DNA of 37,269 bases from NCBI RefSeq assembly GCF_000760515.2, contig NW_013546356.1:1-37269 (forward strand), written 5' to 3'. The stretch comes from Mitosporidium daphniae. Its lineage: Eukaryota; Microsporidia. Positions within the stretch are counted from its first letter, which is position 1; every line of letters starts with the position of its first letter. Both the position numbers and the translations under genes were made by a program. Below are positions 28,202 through 35,372 of this stretch, piece after piece. The notes beneath the pieces were generated by a model, which was not told where the DNA came from, made no database searches, and saw nothing but the letters and a program-made list of their open reading frames with translations.

Positions 28202-28876
28202 ATGAAGTACATCTCATTGCGGCAGTTTTCACTGAGGAGTGCCCAGAAGTCTTCTTTTATGGCCAGTCTAAATTCAGTCGGTGCTTCGCAAATACGAAAA
28301 GGCATCTCAAACATTCGTTTAAATTTGTGCCGCACAGGAGCTTATACTAAGATTACGGCCAACATGTGGCAATCGAGATACTACTGCAAGCCGCCCAATG
28401 GTGGTAGGAAATCACCTCTGTTCATAATTTAGATCCAACTTCGCGTCTCGATTCGCCCTCCTTGGGCACGGAGGAGCTTGAACCAACCGCACAGCCCACC
28501 GATGGCATGGAGTCTATTCAAGAAATACTCTCATCAGCCCCCGTTGTGATCTTTATGAAAGGAACCCCTGATTCACCATTAGCATGTTAAATTAGTTAAC
28601 TGATCCTAGTGTGGATTCAGCAAAAAGGCCGTGAATATCCTTTCCCTCTTCCAGATCAAAGATATGATTGCAATAGATGTCTTAGAGGAAGCCTCTCTTA
28701 GGGAGGCAGTGAAAGAGCTTACGTAAGTCTCTGTTTTTGATTGCCCTCATAGCGGCTGGCCAACAATTCCACAAATCTTTGTAAAGGGCGAGTTTATTGG
28801 TGGCTGCGACATCCTTGCTGAGATGCATGGCAGCGGTGACCTTGAGCGTCTGCTACGGGAAAAGGCTTTATTATAG
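28202..28876 (+). CDS. GRX5: monothiol glutaredoxin Grx5, mitochondrial Fe-S cluster carrier
   Basis: Four exons (28202-28403, 28433-28581, 28610-28722, 28753-28876) with introns of 29, 28 and 30 bases encode 195 residues. The first about 75 residues are basic, Ser/Arg-rich and without acidic residues, as in a mitochondrial presequence, then an acidic linker. The glutaredoxin domain has [32 protein letters not shown] and [10 protein letters not shown], with the class signature CGFS. The middle intron starts with GC, not GT; only this splice yields PLCGFS in frame. Grx5 passes [2Fe-2S] clusters from the ISC machinery. Earlier in-frame ATGs (28154, 28166) would add acidic residues and fit a presequence less well. 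Confidence 0.92.
28582..28609 (+). other. GC-AG intron in Grx5, 28 bases
   Basis: The intron begins GCATGT and ends GATCCTAG, with a TTAAC branch-like motif. Any GT donor nearby breaks the frame or destroys the conserved CGFS motif, whereas this GC donor restores it exactly. Confidence 0.75.
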
Positions 28877-29042
28877 CATCTAAATCCAATATATTAAACC
28901 CCCAATATCGGACCCATTATTAAAGTGGTCAAGATGAGAAATAAATTGGACATCCCTTTTATTGGGTTTGGCAGGCATTTGGTTTGAAATTTTCATAAAA
29001 TTTAGCCTTAAAAGTTTAAATTTAATTCCCCTATTGTTCAAG

Positions 29043-29132
29043 GTAAGACATATTCAGGGTTCTTTTGGGGCCTTTTTAATCTATCATTATCCTACCTCTT
29101 CTTTTTACAATTTCTTAACGTAACCATCATAG
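29043..29132 (+). other. probable 90-base intron in the 5' leader of the eL6 gene
   Basis: A strong donor (AAG|GTAAGA) at 29043 and an acceptor CATCATAG ending at 29132, four bases before the ATG, enclose a pyrimidine-rich stretch and a TTCTTAAC branch-like motif. Removing it leaves a short leader. It is about three times longer than the coding introns in this window. First introns in ribosomal protein genes are often long in fungi. Confidence 0.5.
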
Positions 29133-29136
29133 TGAA

Positions 29137-29814
29137 ATGGTCAAAAAAGTAGGATTAAAGACAACAGGCGTACGCAAGGCTTTACTCGCTGCAAGCATGT
29201 TACCCATGAAATCATCCGCTATTCTGCCTTCGACCATTACCATAGAAAAGCCAATCGGTGGCCCCAAAAATGGTGGAAAGCGCATTCTCACCAAGATAGC
29301 CCCACCAAAGCAAAAAGTTGCCAAAGCTCTTGCTGACAAGCCTGCAACCAAGCTTCGCTCTTCTATCACCCCAGGAACAGTTCTCATTGTTTTGGCTGGT
29401 CGTTTCCGTGGAAAGCGCGTCGTTTTCTTAAAACAGCTTACTTCTGGTCTTCTTCTTGTCACTGGACCTTATAAGATCAACGGTGTTCCGCTAACGCGCA
29501 TTTCTCAAGCTTTCGTGATCGCCACCGCCACCAAAGTCGAGCTTTCTGGACTCACCATCCCCGACGCTCTCACTGATGCTGTGTTCAAGGGAAAGAAATG
29601 TACCAAGAAAGCTTCTTTTGTGCCAAAAGACAAAGCATCTTCAATGGATGTCGAAGAGACCAAATGTGCAATTGCCCCTGTTCGTCGTGAAGCCCAGAAG
29701 AGCATTGATGCCACCCTGACTGCTTCGATCAAAAAACAGCCGATGCTGGCCTCTTACCTTCGCTCAATGTTCTCTCTCAGCAAGGGAGAAGCTCCCCATG
29801 CCATGTGCTTCTAG
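29137..29814 (+). CDS. RPL6: 60S ribosomal protein eL6
   Basis: One frame of 225 codons. The KOW-like SH3 core reads PGTVLIVLAGRFRGKRVVF (about residues 78-100), followed by the family segment LLLVTGPYKINGVPL and RISQAFVIATATKV. Lys-rich ends and a conserved position for LRSMFSLSKGEAPH near the C-terminus agree with eL6. It is a cytosolic large-subunit protein on the solvent side. Codon use looks biased towards C-ending synonyms (ACC, GCC, ATC, CTC), as expected for a highly expressed gene and unlike its neighbours. A leader intron probably lies directly upstream. The gene is convergent with Yif1, with an 86-base spacer. Confidence 0.95.
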   Translation: MVKKVGLKTTGVRKALLAASMLPMKSSAILPSTITIEKPIGGPKNGGKRILTKIAPPKQKVAKALADKPATKLRSSITPGTVLIVLAGRFRGKRVVFLKQLTSGLLLVTGPYKINGVPLTRISQAFVIATATKVELSGLTIPDALTDAVFKGKKCTKKASFVPKDKASSMDVEETKCAIAPVRREAQKSIDATLTASIKKQPMLASYLRSMFSLSKGEAPHAMCF

Positions 29815-29900
29815 GTTCAGTAAATATCGACGTATTTAGTTTTAATAAGTTCGTAATTTGAAAAATCCATTAACTGGGACGTGTTTTGGTCATCAGTGTA

Positions 29901-31375
29901 TTAAGTCGGACCCAATGGCGGTTGAGCGGGGATGAATTTGGGCTCAATGATCAGGTAGTATGAGAAGGCTGCCTGGAGCGCAGCCACAAGCAATAGGAAA
30001 TATACACGACGTCGTTGAAGCGTTCCAGAAGCCGCTGCGGCAGAGGCCTCTATGGTGGTTATAGCGCCTCCAGGAAGGAGGCCTCCACCAACAGCATCAC
30101 CGAGACCTGATGAGAGGTTTAAAATATCTTTCAGAGACCGCAGGGCAAATACGGCATATGAAATGGAAACGTAAATCCAAATAAGTCGAGTAATGATGCC
30201 GTTGTTCCCTGGTACTAATAGCCCACCGGAAACAATCAGCACAAGCCCCACATACTTATAGCCGACATAAGCCAAATATTCAAGGATAGGAACTGAAGAT
30301 CCAAGCCCAAGGATAAAGAAGCCTGTCCTCACCACAAAGAGCTCTAGAAGAGAGAAAACGAGTGCCGAGGATGAAGTTATCCCAAGGATATCTGGTGTGA
30401 ATCTAGAATAAAAAATAAGAAAGCTTACTTTCCATCTACCCCATAAATAATGGATACTAGAATCACATAGGTAATGAAGGCATGAACTATGATGATGGTG
30501 AGAGCAGGGAATAAACATACGAGGGATATACAAATCAGGGCAGCTAACATCTTCTCTCGGCGGAGCAAAAGAGACACCAAGCGATACAGGATGTATTCCC
30601 GTGTGGGAAAACTGCTGGACAGGAATGGTACCTGGAACTGTGTTTGTAAGATGTGTCCCTTTGGGGTTCTCGGTGGGACATGTGCGTCGGACCCAATCCT
30701 AAAGTTTTGAATGGAATATGGACTTACCTCTTTAACAAATGGAAAGAGCACCAAGGAGATTTTACTGACTACATACCAGTGTGAGACCTGAAAATAAGGC
30801 TTGAGCGTCAACAAGGGCCAATCGATCCAAGACCACAGGATCTTGTTTTGATTATAAGGGAGCTGAGACTGGGCCCCGCCGACCATTGAAAATATGTCAA
30901 AGGCGGTTTTAGCAGCATTTGCGGTGATTTGGAAATGCTGATTATCACCATTAAATTGAGGAGATATTGTGGCAAAGGGTGACTGAGAATAATTATCCAT
31001 CTGATTCGATGATTGGGGATAGCTGTTCAACTGATTCGGTGAGTGAGAATAATTATTTGGCTGGCCAGGTAGAACAGCCGAATCTCCATAGCTTGGCAAT
31101 AGACCCTGGTAACCCGTAGCTAAATCCGAAGGATGGACCGGAGACTGACGTTGTGCATATGAGCTATATTGCTGCTGAGTATTATATCCCTGAGCGTTTT
31201 GTTGGTAAGGTGGTGGTGGTGGCGGTGGTGGTGGTGATGTAGCAGAAGAAGCTGCTGCTGATTGTGCTATTGGTTTTGATGCATATTTAAAATTCTGTGG
31301 AAATTGGTTATTTGGCGGCGGTGGGCTTTGTCCAAAGCCTTGGGCTGGAGGTAGAGTATTGGGTGCCGAATTCAT
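29901..31375 (-). CDS. YIF1: Yif1, ER-Golgi transport membrane protein
   Basis: Four exons (30728-31375, 30521-30698, 30429-30486, 29901-30402) with introns of 29, 34 and 26 bases encode 461 residues. The first about 150 residues are a Pro/Gln/Ser/Asn-rich low-complexity extension with a run of nine prolines (GGT-type repeat near 31206-31235). The Yif1 core follows: LKPYFQVSHWYVVSKISLVLFP, KEDWVRR across the first splice, APPREDVSCPDLYIP, HAFITYVILV and several membrane helices with LAYVGYKYVGLVL. Yif1 binds Yip1 and acts in COPII vesicle budding and fusion. The N-terminal extension is longer than usual for the family. Confidence 0.9.
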
Positions 31376-31676
31376 TGGAATTAAAATTAAAAGCCACTTG
31401 AGAAGAATTGAAAATTTTGGTGGTATTATAAAATTAACTTGACATCTCACAACCATCATAGCTATCATTGTTGGCAATCACCCCAAATTTGATTGTCGTG
31501 ATCTACTACCTGATATTCTTTTGTGATCAATGATAGTTTTTCCATTTCTGTTGTTGTTGTTATCGGAAGATGTGGGGTGCTTTAACATATAACGTTACAA
31601 ATTTAATGGCCTTTACTGCTTGACAACAAATTTTGATCAAATTCCACTTTCGTTTCCTATCCCGCCCCTCATAAAT
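31376..31676. promoter_or_regulatory. 300-base divergent spacer between Yif1 and Surf4
   Basis: This holds T/A-rich stretches (TTTTAATTTTAATTCC before the Yif1 ATG) and a TTGTTGTTG microsatellite near 31551-31560, but no convincing gene. The frame of Surf4 stays open for about 19 codons upstream of its ATG without another ATG. Confidence 0.3.
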
Positions 31677-32567
31677 ATGCCCCCATTTCTCAATAGAAAT
31701 TTGTCAAATTCCTCATTATTTACGGCCATTGGCCAGCTCATGCTCCTTGCCACATTTGTGGAAGATTCTATACGTATTGTTAGCCAGTGGAGCCAGCAGA
31801 TGGCTTTTATGCAGGACGTTCGGGAGATTCCCTGGTTTATTTCCTTCTATTCATTGTTTGCCCTGGTTGGCACTATGATATCGGGAATTGCACTTGTTTT
31901 GGCCGGCCCTAAGCGGAGAGCTCTTGGGGCTTTTTTACTAATTTGTGTATTGCTGCTGCAAACTGCTGTTTACGGGTTGCTATTGGACGCCAATTTCTTA
32001 TTGCGAAGCTGTTCTATTGTTGGCGGTCTGGTGCTTTTAATTGCACACAACTCAGCCTCTGAGACCAAAAAGCGGACAATTTTTGGCGGATTGCCAGTGG
32101 GCTTAGAGACAGCATCTAGAATTTACCTGCCCCTCATAGGAAGAATTTTACTGATGTTGTTATGTGGCTCGTCCATTTTAACAGCACTGACGACCGGATC
32201 ATTAAAGAATGCATTTCTCGGTGGATCCTTTTCCATCCCTGGGGCTAACTCACAACTGATGCCTGGAAGCTTTCAGCTAGAATTCGCAAAAGGGATTGCT
32301 GGAGTGACAGCCTTAATATCTGGGTGTATGGTTGCCGTGGGATTCAAGGCCAAAACCAGTGCAGTTCTTTTGCTTGGTGTGCTGATACTTACAAACTTTC
32401 TTTTATTACTGGACTTGATCTCTCTTGGCCTGTCACACCCCCTTTCGGATTTTATCAAATACGACTTTTTCCAGACCATATCTATCATGGGTGGATTCAT
32501 TCTTCTCATCCAGCTGGGCCCTGGTGAGATGAGTGTTGATATGAAGTCAAATAACTATCTCGACTAG
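31677..32567 (+). CDS. ERV29: Surf4/Erv29, ER-Golgi cargo receptor
   Basis: An intron-free frame gives 296 residues from the ATG at 31677. Near the N-terminus LLATFVEDSIRIVSQWSQQ matches the Surf4/Erv29 signature. Several membrane helices follow, with LLLDANFLLRSCSIVGGLVLL, an internal segment IYLPLIGRILLMLL and the terminal block FIKYDFFQTISIMGGFILL. Erv29/Surf4 loads soluble secretory proteins into COPII vesicles. The usual C-terminal KKxx ER-retrieval signal is absent: the chain ends MKSNNYLD. Length is near the family norm (270-310). The upstream open stretch has no ATG, so this start is chosen. Confidence 0.93.
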   Translation: MPPFLNRNLSNSSLFTAIGQLMLLATFVEDSIRIVSQWSQQMAFMQDVREIPWFISFYSLFALVGTMISGIALVLAGPKRRALGAFLLICVLLLQTAVYGLLLDANFLLRSCSIVGGLVLLIAHNSASETKKRTIFGGLPVGLETASRIYLPLIGRILLMLLCGSSILTALTTGSLKNAFLGGSFSIPGANSQLMPGSFQLEFAKGIAGVTALISGCMVAVGFKAKTSAVLLLGVLILTNFLLLLDLISLGLSHPLSDFIKYDFFQTISIMGGFILLIQLGPGEMSVDMKSNNYLD

Positions 32568-32666
32568 ATCCAACAATAATCCCCATTAATTGATTAAAAA
32601 TTTATCTTTGTAGTGTAGCAGCACATGACGATCCCGGTGCAATTCTTATTACAGCGTTTATTCGGA

Positions 32667-33326
32667 TTAATTCATTGGTGCTTTTGAGACGACATTCTGT
32701 TTGTATACCGAGGCCATGGCAAGCGAGCACGAGGCAAGTACATCGGTGCCGTATACGAGAAAGAGACTCATCTTGTTTTCAATGGTAGGATTGAACATGA
32801 CCTCACATAAGATCGGCAGTGTTTTTATAAGAACAACTAGGCCGTAGGATATGAATCCCCTTTTCTTCTGTTGGATAGAGAGCCTTCCAGGATGCTTAAA
32901 AAAGTACAGATATGTCTTGAGAGTTGGAACTTGGATGCAAATCTCAACCAACAATGGCGCATACATCCATCCAGGCTGAACTTTGCAGACAAATGGATCC
33001 AGGGTGAGCGTGCAGTAAGATTTGTATACGGAAAGGAAGGGCATGAGAACAGAATTGGAAAAAATCGAACTTGGCTGTCTACGAAAAAAGACAGAGAATA
33101 TTGCTGGGATCAGGACAAGGAAATAGGAACATAAAAGCGAAATGGAGGCAAATGTCGCGGCAATACCGTCGAAAGTCACATAGTCGCTAAAGAGGGTATA
33201 AATAGAGCCGGATGATCGATTTAGTTTTGGATCCTCCGATGTTACGTTGAAATCGGCAAATTTCCGTGTCTTGGCTTCACGCGCACATGGCGATCTCGAG
33301 GACAGTTGTCGCTCCGTATCTGACAT
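32667..33326 (-). CDS. EXPERA-domain (TMEM97/EBP-like) membrane protein
   Basis: A single frame from the ATG at 33326 encodes 219 residues. A charged N-terminus of about 60 residues precedes four hydrophobic segments. The diagnostic EXPERA pattern is LDPFVCKVQPGWMYAPLLVE followed by CIQVPTLKTYLYF and a later KTLPILCEV helix. EXPERA proteins include sigma-2 receptor TMEM97 and sterol isomerases; the acidic residues needed for isomerase activity cannot be judged here, so only a role in ER lipid or sterol binding can be suggested. It is divergent from the Cys-rich ORF at 33432. Confidence 0.7.
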   Translation of the reverse strand: MSDTERQLSSRSPCAREAKTRKFADFNVTSEDPKLNRSSGSIYTLFSDYVTFDGIAATFASISLLCSYFLVLIPAIFSVFFRRQPSSIFSNSVLMPFLSVYKSYCTLTLDPFVCKVQPGWMYAPLLVEICIQVPTLKTYLYFFKHPGRLSIQQKKRGFISYGLVVLIKTLPILCEVMFNPTIENKMSLFLVYGTDVLASCSLAMASVYKQNVVSKAPMN

Positions 33327-33431
33327 GTCTGGGTGGAGAGAAAACGACAGTCCCAAATAGACATGGTCTTTAGAACAAAGTTTCGCGCTATCAAACCTAA
33401 TTTAAATTGAAGCAAGTTTAGCCCACACGGC

Positions 33432-33689
33432 ATGGGTGGCAGGGGAGCTGGTCGTCCTTCCCTAATTTGCTCGAATTGCAAAGAGGACAATGTTTTCGTT
33501 AAAAAATGCCACAAAAAGTCCAGTTGCACCTGCCTAAAAGAACCAAGCCTTTTGGTCAAATATTTGAGCCACAAGCAACGAGATGGAGTTCGTCTCCGCT
33601 CCTACGAGCAATCCAAGTGTCTATGCACCTACGCATTGAAATGCATTTGTTCGGACCATTGTATGAATTCAAATTTATTAGAGGATTAA
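33432..33689 (+). CDS. Cys-rich 85-aa protein, unknown
   Basis: A single frame starts MGGRGAGRPSLICSNC and contains about 11 cysteines in CxxC and CxC pairs (CSNC, CTC, CLC, CIC) plus histidines, which suggests metal binding. I find no known family; mitochondrial ribosomal zinc proteins were considered but do not fit. Its stop codon (33687-33689) overlaps the convergent PMP3 stop. The 360-base interval would otherwise be empty in a very dense region, which mildly favours a real gene. No alternative spliced model with better evidence was found. Confidence 0.4.
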   Translation: MGGRGAGRPSLICSNCKEDNVFVKKCHKKSSCTCLKEPSLLVKYLSHKQRDGVRLRSYEQSKCLCTYALKCICSDHCMNSNLLED

Positions 33690-33918
33690 CTGTTGTCAGC
33701 ATTATCTTCTGGCTTTTTCTTCTCTTGAAAAATGATGTAGAAGGCATGGATCATACCTAAAGTTAGCACATTCTCCATGTCTTACCAGGAATCCAGCCAA
33801 GAAGCGTTAAACAAATATTGATTAAAAAGTCGACCCAAAGGCCTTTCTCTAAAAGTACAGCTATCGGTGGGATGAAAATCGCTAAAACAATGACCAGAAC
33901 GTCATAACCACTTGCCAT
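33686..33918 (-). CDS. PMP3: plasma membrane proteolipid PMP3 (UPF0057)
   Basis: Two exons (33786-33918, 33686-33756) with a 29-base intron that contains a perfect GCTAAC branch motif encode 67 residues. Two membrane helices are visible: VLVIVLAIFIPPIAVLLEKG and FLINICLTLLGWIPG, then IHAFYIIFQEKK, which is the PMP3 family layout. The small proteolipid affects plasma membrane potential and salt tolerance in yeast. The C-terminal KKKPEDNADNS tail is typical in charge. The family is found in fungi, plants and bacteria but not vertebrates, which helps place the organism. Confidence 0.93.
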
Positions 33919-34464
33919 TGTACGATAACTTCAAATACTTGTAATAAATCTATGCTTTATAACCATTTAATTTGTGTTGGGCATGAGTATCATGTATGTC
34001 TATTCATTGTTGATTGTAGTCTGATATCCTGGTCACGCTGCATCAATAACAACAGATAAAATGCTGATGGGGAAAGCCAATGATGGCCGGAAATTGGTGT
34101 GGTTTATTTTAATGCGAGTGTCTGGGGGGGGGTCCCTTGCCCCGGAAGCCATAAACTAGTGAAAAAATAAGCTTTCCCAAAGGCTCTGGTTAATTTAAAG
34201 GACGGCATTGCGACCGAGTCCGTTTCACAAGCTCCACGGGCGCAGAGACAATTGGGCCTGCAAGCCCAAATTAGCATAAATATGAAGACAATGGCGTAGC
34301 TTGCACAAAAATAACGTACACCTCATACTTGCCATCGCCAAACCCCAATGTTGGCTCACCACTCACGCATAATTTGTTTAAATATTTCCACTTCAGCACT
34401 AATTGACAGCTTCATGCAAGTTGAATTTGGCTGAATATGAAAGTAAAATTTATGAATTTATTTT
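33919..34464. other. 546-base intergenic region, the largest in the window; no gene recognised
   Basis: No frame here looks coding. It should hold the promoters of PMP3 and the cyclin. It contains a G9 run (34124-34132), a locally GC-richer stretch at about 34200-34275 with a perfect 6-bp hairpin TTGGGC-CTGCAA-GCCCAA, and an ATATTTATG box beside it on the minus strand. This could be a non-coding RNA gene, but no known RNA signature (U1-U6, SRP, RNase P, tRNA) is present. Confidence 0.3.
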
Positions 34465-35372
34465 ATGTTTCTTCCAATCGACTTTTATTTGTTCGACAAG
34501 GGAAATTCTTCCATTATTCACGACAATCATCCACTTGAGGAGCAAAAGGATACCCGCTTGGCATCGGTGATTTTCATGAGGAGGCTTGGCGATTTGCTTG
34601 GATTGTAAATTTATTTTTCTTAGAATTAGACCGTTTTATACCATTCTCAGCGCAAGCTATTTTTTCCACTATTTCTTCATGTTCTATTCAATGAAAAAAT
34701 ACTCATACATAGTAGCGGTGTACTTTTTTCATTTCTAGGATGTTGCAATCACTTGCATACTGGTCGCGTCAAAATCCGAGGAAACGTATAGAAAAATCAA
34801 GCAGATTTTAACCAGTTCTTGCCTTCTTTTAAACCCGTCTTTTAAGGGTATTGGATCCAACTCTGGGGTATCACCGTTTATGTGTTTATTGTAGGAATTT
34901 GATTACCATAGGGACTTGGTTGCTTCCTATGAGCGTCTACTATTGGATGTGATCAAATTTAACTTTACCTGCCATCATCCCCACGAATATGCTTTAAAGT
35001 TCTCCAAAATTCTATGTATAGGTAATGATCTGATTTCTCATCGTTTGGATAGAAGCCTCCAGGGCTGATTTGGTGGAAACATGGGACATTTTGCAATTGG
35101 TTTATTGTACCGAATTTTGCCTTCAATATCCAATTGTCCATTTCGCTCTTTTTGCTCTATTTTTTGCTGTTAAATGCAAATGTATCGAAGGCACTATAGA
35201 TCTAGTGGGCCTTGCAGAAAGGGAGTACACAAAGGTGATGGAGTCAAATTCGAAATGGAAATCCGAGTTTGTAAAATGGGAAGCTTCGATGGATTTCTTG
35301 AAAATATTCGCTGCATATATCCAGGAAATGAGGATAACGTCAAGGAAAGTAATGAACGTAAATAATAACTAA
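34465..35372 (+). CDS. transcription-type cyclin (cyclin K/T or Ctk2-like)
   Basis: Five exons (34465-34604, 34630-34711, 34739-34867, 34895-35021, 35053-35372) with introns of 25, 27, 27 and 31 bases encode 265 residues. The first cyclin fold contains FMRRLGDLLGLP and the cyclin-box core DVAITCILVASKSEETYRK. The second has FNFTCHHPHEYALKFSKIL and FCLQYPIVHFALFALFFAV. The HPHEY and CLQYP motifs are those of transcription cyclins that partner CDK9/12 or Ctk1, phosphorylating the RNA polymerase II tail. With the 25-base first intron, the N-terminal fold aligns without gaps to cyclin K. The stop overlaps the convergent Chl1 stop. Confidence 0.78.

Noticed and set aside
28561-28620. Grx5 as a frameshifted pseudogene
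   Set aside because: A GC-AG intron restores the CGFS motif exactly, and all other exons are intact.
30521-30727. Intron of 17-20 bases in Yif1 after QTQFQ
   Set aside because: A 29-base GT-AG intron at 30699-30727 puts the following exon into the right frame (KEDWVRR), so the extra tiny intron is not needed.
34268-34290. U6 snRNA-like string AAATTAGCATAA
   Set aside because: The flanking ACAGAGA box and the rest of U6 are missing; the match is too short.
34605-34623. 19-base first intron in the cyclin gene
   Set aside because: The acceptor six bases later (25-base intron) fits the size range and gives a gap-free match to cyclin K around LGLP.
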